Assembly: GCF_014191725.1 (NCBI RefSeq)
Contig: NZ_JACHWZ010000004.1
Coordinates: 217,288-281,287 of the forward strand
DNA: 64,000 bases
Source of the DNA: Microbulbifer rhizosphaerae
Lineage (GTDB): Bacteria; Pseudomonadota; Gammaproteobacteria; Pseudomonadales; Cellvibrionaceae
Direction: 5' to 3'
The notes below the pieces were generated by a model. The model had not been told where the DNA came from. It saw only the letters and a list, made by a program, of their open reading frames with translations, and ran no database searches. The position numbers and the translations under genes were made by a program. This document shows positions 54,651 to 63,317 of this stretch, piece after piece. Positions within the stretch are counted from its first letter, which is position 1; every line of letters begins with the position of its first letter.

Positions 54651-55010
54651 ATGGCCCGTGTAAAACGTGGTGTAGAGGCGCGTCGTCGTCACAAGAAAAT
54701 TCTGAAGCAGGCCAAGGGTTACTACGGTGCGCGTTCGCGCGTATTCCGCGTAGCCAAGCAGGCGGTGATCAAAGCCGGCCAGTACGCTTACCGCGACCGT
54801 CGCGTTAAAAAGCGCAACTTCCGCGCTCTGTGGATCACTCGTATCAACGCCCAGTCCCGTGCTGAAGGCATGAGCTACAGCCGCCTGATCGCCGGTCTGA
54901 AAAAGGCGGAGATCTCCCTGGATCGCCGTGTCCTGGCCGATCTGGCGGTATACGACAAAGCCGCTTTTGCTGCCGTAGTTGAAAAAGCCAAGGCAGCCCT
55001 GGCGGCGTAA
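54651..55010 (+). CDS. rplT: 50S ribosomal protein L20
   Basis: RNA-binding 50S assembly protein, 119 residues, with an AAGAGG ribosome site upstream. The long basic N-terminal helix starts [20 protein letters not shown] and contains the conserved [19 protein letters not shown]; the globular C-terminal domain has [20 protein letters not shown]. In E. coli L20 represses rpmI-rplT translation by binding its mRNA. A strong terminator lies 30 bases downstream, separating it from pheST. Confidence 0.98.
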   Translation: MARVKRGVEARRRHKKILKQAKGYYGARSRVFRVAKQAVIKAGQYAYRDRRVKKRNFRALWITRINAQSRAEGMSYSRLIAGLKKAEISLDRRVLADLAVYDKAAFAAVVEKAKAALAA

Positions 55011-55039
55011 GCTGCCACTTCAGTTGCAAGACTGAATAC

Positions 55040-55081
55040 AAAAAATAGGGAAGGGCTGTTGTGGCCCTTCCCTATTTTTTT
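55040..55081 (+). terminator. rho-independent terminator of rplT
   Basis: AAAAAATAGGGAAGGGC is the perfect inverse of GCCCTTCCCTATTTTTT, with a TGTTGTG loop and T run. In E. coli the pheST genes after rplT are controlled by attenuation; whether this terminator is regulated cannot be told, and no phenylalanine-rich leader peptide is seen. Confidence 0.95.
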
Positions 55082-55104
55082 ATGGAGTTTCCGCTATTTT
55101 TTAA

Positions 55105-56148
<1,044 letters not shown>

Positions 56149-56150
56149 TG

Positions 56151-56208
56151 CTCCCCTCTCCCGCTTGCGGGAGAGGGGCCGGGGGAGAGGGGCCGGGGGA
56201 GAGGGCCC
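56151..56208. repeat. palindrome plus tandem repeat after pheS
   Basis: CCCCTCTCCCGC and GCGGGAGAGGGG form a perfect hairpin, immediately followed by two tandem copies of a GGCCGGGGGAGAGG unit. Similar CTCTCCCGC...GCGGGAGAG elements are widely seen between genes in other gammaproteobacteria. Confidence 0.8.
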
Positions 56209-56210
56209 CT

Positions 56211-56254
56211 GGGAAGGCCGAGCTCCAGCTCGGCATGCGGGCCGCAGGCCCGCC
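56211..56254. repeat. family A palindromic repeat, single copy
   Basis: GGCCGAGCTCCAGCTCGGC followed by GCGGGCCGCAGGCCCGC, the clearest pair of adjacent hairpins in the family. Confidence 0.8.
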
Positions 56255-56268
56255 CGCCGCAAGGCGAC

Positions 56269-56349
56269 TGTAGGAGCGGCCCATGGCCGCGATCGGAATT
56301 CCCGACAGCACTGAACTGACATCGATCGCGGCCATGGGCTGCTCCTACA
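56269..56349. repeat. family B palindromic repeat, inverted pair
   Basis: TGTAGGAGCGGCCCATGGCC and GGCCATGGGCTGCTCCTACA face each other across a CGATCG-containing loop, 50 bases before the pheT start. All three repeats lie between pheS and pheT, which would normally be adjacent. Confidence 0.85.
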
Positions 56350-56398
56350 AAGAAAAAAACAGACAGCGCAAAACAGAATTCAGAATAGAGACAGCACT

Positions 56399-58798
56399 AT
56401 GAAATTCAGCAACTCCTGGCTGCGGGAATGGGTAAACCCGCAACTGACCGCACAGGAACTGGCCGACCAGATCACCATGGCCGGCCTGGAAGTGGACGGC
56501 GTTGAAAAAGTCGCGGGCGAATTTTCCGGTGTGGTGGTGGGCGAGATCCTCGCCTGTGAGCAGCACCCGGATGCGGACAAGCTGCGCGTGTGCAAGGTCG
56601 CCGGCCACCCGGATGGCGAAATGCAGGTGGTCTGCGGTGCCCCCAACGCCCGCGCCGGCATCAAGATTCCCTTCGCCCTGGTGGGCGCTGTGCTGCCGGG
56701 TGACTTTAAAATCAAGAAAGCCAAGCTGCGCGGCGTCGAGAGCTTCGGCATGCTGTGCGCCCAGACAGAACTGGAACTGGGCGAGGACAGCGGCGGCATC
56801 TGGGAACTGCCGGACGACGCTCCCACCGGCAAGGCGTTGCGCGAATACCTGCAACTGGATGACGAAACCATCGAAGTGGACCTGACCCCGAACCGCTCCG
56901 ACTGCCTCGGCATCGCCGGCATCGCCCGCGAAGTGGGCGTGCTCAATCGCTGCCCGGTGCAGGGCCCTGAAATCGCCCCGGTGGCGGCGCAGATCGACGA
57001 CAGCCTGCCGGTCTCCCTGCACGCCGGCGACGCCTGCCCGCGCTATGTGGGCAGGGTGATCCGCAATATCGATATCAATGCCCAGCCCCCGCTGTGGATG
57101 CAGGAGCGCCTGCGCCGCAGCGGCCTGCGCTCAATCGATCCGGTGGTGGACGTCACCAACTATGTGTTGCTGGAACTCGGCCAGCCCATGCACGCTTTCG
57201 ATCTGCAAAAACTTAGCGGTCGCATCAAGGTGCGCCTGGCAGAGCAGGGCGAGCAACTGACCCTGCTGGACGGCCAGGAAGTCAAACTGCAGGCCGGTAC
57301 CCTGCTGATCGCTGACGAGCAGAAGCCGCTGGCCATGGCCGGCGTCATGGGCGGTAAGGATAGTGCGGTAACCGGGAGCACCAGCGATATTTTCCTCGAG
57401 AGCGCCTTCTTCAACCCGCTGGCCATCGCCGGCAAGGCGCGCTCGTATGGCCTCCATACGGATTCCTCGCACCGATTCGAGCGCGGTGTCGATTACCGGC
57501 TGCAGGAGAAAGCCGTCGAGCGCGCCACCCAACTGCTGCTGGAAATCGTCGGTGGTGAACCGGGCCCGGTGCACCTGCGCGAACTGAGCGAGCTCATGCC
57601 CGCGGAGCGCCATATCACCCTGCGTCGCGCGCGGGTGGAGAAGGGCCTGGGCGTGGCCCTGGCGGACGACGAGATCGTCGATATCCTTACCCGCCTGGGC
57701 CTGGAGAAGATCGATCAGAGCGCCGAGGGGTGGACCTTCCTCGTCCCCAGCTTCCGCTTCGATATCGCCATAGAGGCGGACCTGCTCGAAGAGCTGGCGC
57801 GGGTCTACGGCTACAACCGCATTCCCAGCGAGAGCTTCACCGCCGCGCTGGATATAGTGCCCCAGCCGGAGCGCGAGATATCCCACGAGAGTCTGGACCA
57901 GACACTGCTGGCGCGCGGTTATAACGAGGCGATCACCTTCAGCTTTATCGACCGTGAATCCGCCGTACTCTTCGACCCCCAGTCCGAACCGGTGGCCCTG
58001 CAGAATCCAATCAGTGCCGACCTGGCGGTGATGCGCACCTCGCTGGTGCCGGGCCTGAGCAAGGCGCTGCAGTACAACCTGAATCGACAGCAGAGCCGGG
58101 TGCGCCTGTTCGAGTCCGGCCTGCGCTTCGTGCCGGGCGGCGATGACGTTACCGAGCTGCGCCAGGAGCCGATGCTGGCAGGGCTGGTCTACGGCAGTCG
58201 CTTCGACGAGAACTGGACCGGCGGCAAGGATGTGGTAGATTTCTACGATATCAAAGCCGATGTGGAGGCCCTGCTGGCCCACTATGTTGCCGGGGAGGGC
58301 GCCGAAGACGAGTTCCGCTTTGTCGCCGGCCAGCACCCGGCCCTGCACCCGGGCCAGTGCGCGAAGATACTGCGCGGCGATGTCGAGATCGGCGTAGTGG
58401 GGGCCCTGCACCCGCAATTGCAGAAGAGACTGGACCTGCCCAAGTCCGCCTTCGTATTCGAATTGAGCCTCGAGGCCCTCGGCCAGGCCCGTCTGCCGGC
58501 TTTCCGCCCGCTGTCGAAGTTCCCGGAAGTGCGCCGCGACCTGGCCCTGCTGATCGACGCCGACGTACCTGCCGCCAGCCTGGTGGAAACCGCCGTCGAA
58601 GCGGCCGGCGAAACTTTGACGGACCTCAAGATTTTTGACGTTTACCAGGGCAAAGGTATTGATTTCAATAGAAAAAGTGTCGCCATGGGCTTGACGTTTC
58701 AGCATTCGTCGCGCACCCTTAACGACGACGAAATCAATGCCGCGGTAGATGCGGTGGTCCGACAACTAGAACAAAAATACAACGCCAGCTTGCGCTAG
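56399..58798 (+). CDS. pheT: phenylalanyl-tRNA synthetase beta subunit
   Basis: Non-catalytic and editing subunit of PheRS, 799 residues. It opens MKFSNSWLREWVNPQLTAQE; the tRNA-binding OB domain (VVVGEILACEQHPDADKLRV, VVCGAPNARAGIKIPFA) spans about residues 40-150. The B3/B4 editing domain contains VDLTPNRSDCLGIAGIAREV and the HAFDLQKLSGRI segment; B5 follows, then the pseudo-catalytic B6/B7 and a C-terminal ferredoxin-fold anticodon domain (LSKFPEVRRDLALLID ... VAMGLTFQHSSRTLNDDEI). It is separated from pheS by 250 bases filled with repeats. Confidence 0.97.
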   Translation: MKFSNSWLREWVNPQLTAQELADQITMAGLEVDGVEKVAGEFSGVVVGEILACEQHPDADKLRVCKVAGHPDGEMQVVCGAPNARAGIKIPFALVGAVLPGDFKIKKAKLRGVESFGMLCAQTELELGEDSGGIWELPDDAPTGKALREYLQLDDETIEVDLTPNRSDCLGIAGIAREVGVLNRCPVQGPEIAPVAAQIDDSLPVSLHAGDACPRYVGRVIRNIDINAQPPLWMQERLRRSGLRSIDPVVDVTNYVLLELGQPMHAFDLQKLSGRIKVRLAEQGEQLTLLDGQEVKLQAGTLLIADEQKPLAMAGVMGGKDSAVTGSTSDIFLESAFFNPLAIAGKARSYGLHTDSSHRFERGVDYRLQEKAVERATQLLLEIVGGEPGPVHLRELSELMPAERHITLRRARVEKGLGVALADDEIVDILTRLGLEKIDQSAEGWTFLVPSFRFDIAIEADLLEELARVYGYNRIPSESFTAALDIVPQPEREISHESLDQTLLARGYNEAITFSFIDRESAVLFDPQSEPVALQNPISADLAVMRTSLVPGLSKALQYNLNRQQSRVRLFESGLRFVPGGDDVTELRQEPMLAGLVYGSRFDENWTGGKDVVDFYDIKADVEALLAHYVAGEGAEDEFRFVAGQHPALHPGQCAKILRGDVEIGVVGALHPQLQKRLDLPKSAFVFELSLEALGQARLPAFRPLSKFPEVRRDLALLIDADVPAASLVETAVEAAGETLTDLKIFDVYQGKGIDFNRKSVAMGLTFQHSSRTLNDDEINAAVDAVVRQLEQKYNASLR

Positions 58799-58928
58799 CC
58801 GGGTCTCTGCTCCGGGGTGCGAGTTGTTTGGCACCCCGAGAGCGTCTGCGACCGGGTTGAAAGCCGCCGCGGTTTGGGCCGCTTCCGATCCGGAGCCGGG
58901 ACGCCTCTGAATCTGTTGGTAGGAACCA

Positions 58929-59237
58929 ATGACAGAGGCACTGACCAAGGCCGGGCTCGCCGAAAAACTGTTCGAGGAGCTGGGCTTCAACAAACGCGAA
59001 GCCAAAGAGATCGTCGAATATTTTTTCGAGGAAATCCGCAACGCGCTGGAAAATAACGAGCAGGTCAAACTCTCCGGTTTCGGCAACTTTGACCTGCGGG
59101 ATAAAAGCCAGCGTCCCGGGCGCAACCCCAAGACGGGAGAGGAGATCCCCATCTCCGCGCGCCGGGTGGTGACTTTCAAGCCGGGACAGAAACTCAAGGC
59201 ACGAGTAGAAGAACATGCTGGAAGCAAGCAACAATAG
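58929..59237 (+). CDS. ihfA: integration host factor subunit alpha
   Basis: Second subunit of the IHF DNA-bending heterodimer, 102 residues. It opens [20 protein letters not shown]; the DNA arm is in [19 protein letters not shown] and [25 protein letters not shown]. The order pheS-pheT-ihfA-merR is the common gammaproteobacterial one. Its last 23 bases overlap the MerR-type regulator. The 130-base gap after pheT holds a GC-rich hairpin (CGGGGTGC/GGCACCCCG) but no T run, so readthrough from pheT is possible. The GGTAGGAACC site precedes the ATG. Confidence 0.97.
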   Translation: MTEALTKAGLAEKLFEELGFNKREAKEIVEYFFEEIRNALENNEQVKLSGFGNFDLRDKSQRPGRNPKTGEEIPISARRVVTFKPGQKLKARVEEHAGSKQQ

Positions 59238-59571
59238 CGAACTGCCCACAATCCCGGGCAAGCGCTATTTCACCATTGGTGAAGTCAGTGAACTCTGCGC
59301 AGTCAAACCCCATGTACTGCGCTATTGGGAACAGGAATTCCCCCAACTCAGCCCCGTCAAGCGCCGCGGCAACCGCCGCTACTACCAGCACCAGGACGTG
59401 ATCCTGATCCGCCAGATCCGCGCGCTGCTGTACGAGGAGGGCTACACTATCGGCGGAGCCCGCCTGCAGATGGAGACGGGCAGCGACAAGGTCAACAGCG
59501 TCCAGCTGCAACAGGTACTGCCCCAGGTGATCGCCGAGCTGGAAGGGGTGCTGGTCCTGCTGGACAGTTGA
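59215..59571 (+). CDS. MerR family transcriptional regulator
   Basis: A 118-residue regulator beginning inside the end of ihfA. The N-terminal helix-turn-helix with wing reads [28 protein letters not shown], then [19 protein letters not shown] and a dimerisation helix ([17 protein letters not shown]). There is no C-terminal metal or drug-binding domain. This short MerR-like gene is conserved after ihfA in gammaproteobacteria; its target is not known to me. It overlaps ihfA by 23 bases, so co-translation is likely. Confidence 0.9.
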   Translation: MLEASNNSELPTIPGKRYFTIGEVSELCAVKPHVLRYWEQEFPQLSPVKRRGNRRYYQHQDVILIRQIRALLYEEGYTIGGARLQMETGSDKVNSVQLQQVLPQVIAELEGVLVLLDS

Positions 59572-59603
59572 TTTCCGCGTGTGCAGAAAGCGCAAATCCG
59601 GGC

Positions 59604-59631
59604 TTGCAATCCGCCGCCACTTAGGTATGAT
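59604..59631 (+). promoter_or_regulatory. promoter of tRNA-Pro
   Basis: TTGCAA (59604-59609), 16-base spacer, TATGAT (59626-59631), then TTGCGCC. It would start transcription about 80 bases before the mature tRNA. Confidence 0.55.
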
Positions 59632-59719
59632 TTGCGCCTCATCGCCAAGCGATGTTCCTTATAAATCAAGCACTTAACGCCGATCTAGGTGAACAGACAG
59701 GAGCTTGGTTTAGCTATGT

Positions 59720-59796
59720 CGGGGTGTAGCGCAGCCTGGTAGCGCACCACACTGGGGGTGTGGTGGTCGTCGGTTCAAATCCGGCCACCCCGACCA
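59720..59796 (+). tRNA. tRNA-Pro (GGG)
   Basis: Acceptor arm CGGGGTG pairs with CACCCCG, then A and encoded CCA. The D arm GCGC/GCGC, the anticodon stem CCACA/TGTGG with loop CTGGGGG (anticodon GGG), and the T arm GTCGGTTCAAATCCGGC are complete. It is 77 bases long. The same tRNA follows the ihfA region in P. aeruginosa. Confidence 0.97.
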
Positions 59797-59810
59797 TTAT
59801 TTGATCGAAG

Positions 59811-59835
59811 AGCCCGCCGTTGAGCGGGCTTTTTT
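59811..59835 (+). terminator. rho-independent terminator of tRNA-Pro
   Basis: AGCCCGC (59811-59817) pairs with GCGGGCT (59824-59830), followed by TTTTT. Confidence 0.9.
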
Positions 59836-59962
59836 GTGTCTGAAATTTAAGTCTGTATTGAGTCCGGGCGAGTGAGGGGCTACGTTGGATCAAAGCTTCA
59901 GACTGCCCGTGTGACGAGCCCCTGTATTCACGTTTGGAGCTTTGGAAGCGAATAGCTACTAG

Positions 59963-60501
59963 ATGAGGGGGCATACTAGATTGGGTTGCTGCCGTGGCGG
60001 GCTCTTTTTCTTGTGGACCGTAAGCCAGGGCTATGCGGGCAAGAAGAGTGTCAGTCGAGGCGACCTGGACGCAGTCAAAACCACTGCCCAGGTGGAGCCC
60101 CAGTTAGACGCCTATCGGTTATCCGCTAAGGAAATGACTAAAAAAAACAGCTGCGGGATGAAGCCCATCAGTCCGCTCGCCTGGCGGAGCATTTGGGTGC
60201 CGCCACCGATCCCCGTCCCCACGAACTCTGTCACGCTCATGCCATTGTCAGCGGGGCGCATAAAGGTGCCGCAACGCAGCGGGCTATCATGGCCGCAATA
60301 GGTATGCGTATTGATGACGCTCACAATGGTTGCTGGTTGCCAAAGAATACCGCCGCTATATCGCAGATGCCTAGACGCCTGAGAGAGGCTGTGCCACACA
60401 GTCGAATTCACCGATATGACTACATGCGGTCCGTCGAAAAAGTCTTCTATAGAAAAACCGTCAGCGCCGGCGAAAGAGTCAGCTGTTATGTGATGCAGTA
60501 A
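59963..60501 (+). pseudogene. frameshifted AHH-type nuclease (HNH/EndoVII) protein
   Basis: Two reading frames meet at a run of eight A (60140-60147). The first (from 59963) encodes RGDLDAVKTTAQVEPQLDAY and RLSAKEMTKK; after a -1 shift the frame continues KQLRDEAHQSARLAEHLGAA and then the domain ELCHAHAIVSGAHKG, IGMRIDDAHNGCWLPK, REAVPHSRIHRYDYM, ending at 60501. The second part matches the pattern of AHH nuclease domains (HxH, IxDAxNGxxLP, PHSRIH), a toxin module of polymorphic and type VI effectors. Unshifted, the first frame ends at 60301. It may be a broken gene or use programmed -1 slippage (A AAA AAC is a classic slippery heptamer). The first 25 residues look unnatural; the true start is uncertain. 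Confidence 0.6.
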
Positions 60502-60528
60502 TTTCAGTAAGGGGCACGTTGATTTTAA

Positions 60529-61905
60529 CTATTGGCCTGCAATGATTCGATAACAGGGAATATATTCCTTGCCGGGCAGTTTCATTCTTTGCTGCTTAAC
60601 AAAAGACTCCAGCAAGGTATCAATGCTGTGCATTATTGCCGGGTCACCGCGTAACTCATAGGGACCATATTTTTCCACGGTTCGAATACCTTCGTCTTTG
60701 ACGTTGCCGGAAACGATTCCGGAAAACGCGCGGCGCAGGTTGGCAGCCAGCAGGTAAGTTTCCTGGTTTTTGTGTAATGCGAGATTAAGCATATTCTTGT
60801 GGGTGGGGGCAAACGGTCGTTGGAGCTCTGTTGACACCTTCAGTTTCCAGTTGAAGTAATAGGCATCGCCGGTCTCTTTGCGGTGTTGCTGCACCTCTTG
60901 GATGCCTGCGGCCATTTGCCGTGCCACTTCCGGAGGGTCATCAATAATGATCTGGTACCTTGATCTCGCTTCTTCGCCCAGGGTCGAGGTAATAAACTGG
61001 TCAATGCGAATAAAGTAGTCTTCGGCGCTGGCAGGGCCGGTAAAAATCACCGGAAAGGGTTGCTCCTTGTTTTCTTCATGCAGGAGTATGCCCAAAAGAT
61101 AGAGAATCTCCTCGGCGGTACCTGCGCCGCCAGGAAATACGACAATTCCGTGGCCGGTGCGCACAAACGCCTCCAGTCGTTTCTCGATGTCCGGCATGAT
61201 GACAAGCTGATTGACGATTGCATTTGGTGCTTCTGCCGCGATGATGCCCGGCTCGGAAATTCCGAGGTATTGACCGTACCGGTCGCGTTGTTTAGCGTGG
61301 CCTATAGTGGCGCCTTTCATTGGGCCTTTCATTGCGCCCGGGCCGCAACCGGTGCAGATGTCGAGATGTCTCAGCGCCAGCTCATAGCCTACCGTTTTGG
61401 TGTAATCGTATTCCTCGGCTGAGATGGAGTGCCCACCCCAGCACACCACCAACCTGGGTATGCGGGCCCGGTCAAAAGTACCGGCATTACGTAGGATATG
61501 GAATACCGCGTCGGTAACCCCCTGCGCAGATACCAGATCGTAACGCGGGTCGCCGGTAATTTCGCTGTTCACGTAGATAATGTCGCGGAGTACGGCAAAA
61601 AGGTGCTCGGCGATACCACGGATCATCTTGCCATCTACAAAAGCACTGGCAGGGGCGTTTTTGACCTGGAGTTTTACGCTGCGTTCTGTCGGGATAACCG
61701 AAATATCGAAGTCGGCATAAGTTTCCAGGAGCTCCTTACCGTCATCCATATAGCTGCCGCTATTGAGTACGGCCAGAGAACAGTTGCGGAAAGTCTGGTA
61801 TTGAGGGCCGCGGCTTTCTTGACTGAGCTTGTGGATTTCGTACTTGGATAGAATATCAAACTGCTCGGTTGGTGATACTTGTGCATCGATGAGATCCGTA
61901 GACAT
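60529..61905 (-). CDS. ppnN: pyrimidine/purine nucleotide 5'-monophosphate nucleosidase PpnN (LOG family)
   Basis: Cleaves nucleoside monophosphates to base and ribose 5-phosphate; in E. coli (YgdH) it is activated by (p)ppGpp. It is 458 residues, the usual length. The LOG-family signature is VVFPGGAGTAEEILYLLG at about residues 252-269, preceded by ICTGCGPGAMKGPMKGA and the GISEPGIIAAE substrate loop. The N-terminal domain (SVKLQVKNAPASAFVDGKMI) and the C-terminal part (GIVSGNVKDEGIRTVEKYG) match PpnN rather than short LOG proteins. Codons are less GC-rich than in neighbouring genes. Start ATG 61905. Confidence 0.92.
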   Translation of the reverse strand: MSTDLIDAQVSPTEQFDILSKYEIHKLSQESRGPQYQTFRNCSLAVLNSGSYMDDGKELLETYADFDISVIPTERSVKLQVKNAPASAFVDGKMIRGIAEHLFAVLRDIIYVNSEITGDPRYDLVSAQGVTDAVFHILRNAGTFDRARIPRLVVCWGGHSISAEEYDYTKTVGYELALRHLDICTGCGPGAMKGPMKGATIGHAKQRDRYGQYLGISEPGIIAAEAPNAIVNQLVIMPDIEKRLEAFVRTGHGIVVFPGGAGTAEEILYLLGILLHEENKEQPFPVIFTGPASAEDYFIRIDQFITSTLGEEARSRYQIIIDDPPEVARQMAAGIQEVQQHRKETGDAYYFNWKLKVSTELQRPFAPTHKNMLNLALHKNQETYLLAANLRRAFSGIVSGNVKDEGIRTVEKYGPYELRGDPAIMHSIDTLLESFVKQQRMKLPGKEYIPCYRIIAGQ

Positions 61906-61934
61906 GCAACCCTCAATAAAGCTGAAAGATTCTA

Positions 61935-61956
61935 CAGTACAGGAAGTGCTGTACTG
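61935..61956. promoter_or_regulatory. perfect inverted repeat upstream of ppnN
   Basis: CAGTACAG (61935-61942) and CTGTACTG (61949-61956) are perfect inverse copies with a six-base spacer, 30 bases before the ppnN start on its strand. It could be an operator for a dimeric regulator or a leader hairpin. The rest of the 165-base gap is AT-rich. Confidence 0.45.
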
Positions 61957-62070
61957 GGGCTATAGAAGTGTAGTCTAAGTTGTTGATTACACTCTTTATA
62001 TATTAAGCTTTGGATTGAAATAACTCTAATAATAGAGGCGAGGGGTATAAACTTAATTTGACTCTAAGCG

Positions 62071-63039
62071 TCAGTGGCCAATCGACGCAAGAAATTCAGC
62101 AATCTTGTCGTTAACCCATTCCGGCATCTCCTGCCCAATCCAGTGTCCCGCCTTTGTCACCGCGCAGAGTCGCAGATCGCTGCACTGGTGGTGCATATCC
62201 AGGCCGATACTCTCGGCATAGCGGTGGGTCCAGTCCTTACTGCCCGTCAGGTACATGGCCGGCACGGTGATGGTGTTGTCTTTCTGTGCGGCCGTTCGCT
62301 GCCAGGTGCGTTCGAAATTGCGGTACCAGTTCAGCGGCGGCTCGAAACCGTGGCGCTGGTAGCGGCTGACGATGTAGTCGAGGAAGTCCTGCGGCATGTA
62401 GTCCGGGCGCTTTTCCGGCAGCGTGATGCGCTCCAGCAGGCCCGCGTCGCCACCGCCTTGCTGCAGCAGGTCGAACTGGCCGGTGAGGATTTTTTCCAGG
62501 GAAAGGGGGATATCCCGGTTCAGTGCTTCATGGGCGGCGGCGTTCTGGAAATCGATAATATAGAAGTAGTTGTTGCCCATCTGCCGCTTCAGAGCACTCA
62601 GGGTATCGGTCTGCCCGCGCCCGAACCAGGGGATGCTCAGTCCGCCGACGCCCTTGATACGCTCGGGGTGCAGCCAGGCGGTGTACCAGGCGACGATGCA
62701 GCCCCAGTCGTGGCCGATAATCACGCCCTGTTGCTGGTCGTAGGCGTCGAGCAGGCCTATGACGTCGGCTGCCAGCTCCACGGTGTCATAGGCGGCGACG
62801 TCTTTGGGGGCATCGCTGTCGCCGTAGCCACGCATCTCCGGTGCCACCACCCTGTAACCTCTGTCCACGAGGAATTTGATCTGGGGTCCCCAACTGGCCC
62901 AGCACTCGGGAAAGCCGTGCAGCAGGAAAATCAGCGGGCCTCCGCCCGCCTCGGCGACATTCAGGTTGATGCCATTGGTGGGCACGGTGCGAAATCGGAT
63001 GCCGTGGTGGTCCAGTCCGTAGGGCAGTTTCTGGCTCAT
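62071..63039 (-). CDS. alpha/beta hydrolase, epoxide hydrolase-like
   Basis: Hydrolase of 322 residues from ATG 63039 (a TTG nine codons upstream is the alternative). The oxyanion motif is FLLHGFPECWASWG, the nucleophile elbow GHDWGC carries an aspartate as in epoxide hydrolases and haloalkane dehalogenases, and the cap region and C-terminal AGHWIGQEMPEWV hold the catalytic histidine. MYLTGSKDW probably holds the acid residue. The HGFPE and tyrosine-rich cap (GNNYFYIIDF) favour epoxide hydrolase over dehalogenase, though fluoroacetate dehalogenases look similar. It is divergent from rlmJ with about 280 bases between. No operon partner. Confidence 0.8.
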   Translation of the reverse strand: MSQKLPYGLDHHGIRFRTVPTNGINLNVAEAGGGPLIFLLHGFPECWASWGPQIKFLVDRGYRVVAPEMRGYGDSDAPKDVAAYDTVELAADVIGLLDAYDQQQGVIIGHDWGCIVAWYTAWLHPERIKGVGGLSIPWFGRGQTDTLSALKRQMGNNYFYIIDFQNAAAHEALNRDIPLSLEKILTGQFDLLQQGGGDAGLLERITLPEKRPDYMPQDFLDYIVSRYQRHGFEPPLNWYRNFERTWQRTAAQKDNTITVPAMYLTGSKDWTHRYAESIGLDMHHQCSDLRLCAVTKAGHWIGQEMPEWVNDKIAEFLASIGH

Positions 63040-63317
63040 CGCTGTCTCTTTTCCTTCCTTGGCCAATGACTCCGGTCAGAGTAATCGTTTAGGCGGATAT
63101 TGAACAGGGTTCGTCGCTCGTGGTGTTCCGGTTGCTGTCGTGCCCCGGCAGGCCGCAAATATTTGTTTACACTGCCCCGGTAGCGGAATAAATTACGCGC
63201 GAGATCCCTGGTTGGGCCAACTGCTGGCCCGTCCCTCTCCAGGCGCTCCCTACCGCCGTGTTGGCCCGTCCGGGTCACAGGCCCGATTGACGTACCGAGA
63301 TCATCCAGACGGGTCAC

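Noticed and set aside
58814-58839. Hairpin after pheT as a terminator
   Set aside because: CGGGGTGC/GGCACCCCG forms a stem but is not followed by T residues; ihfA is likely reached by readthrough.
61935-61956. Inverted repeat before ppnN as a LexA box
   Set aside because: The half-sites are in the wrong order and spacing for CTG-N10-CAG with the T/A-rich centre.
59772-62000. Integrative element using the 3' end of tRNA-Pro
   Set aside because: No second copy of the tRNA 3' end and no integrase gene was found downstream; only the frameshifted AHH gene suggests accessory DNA.
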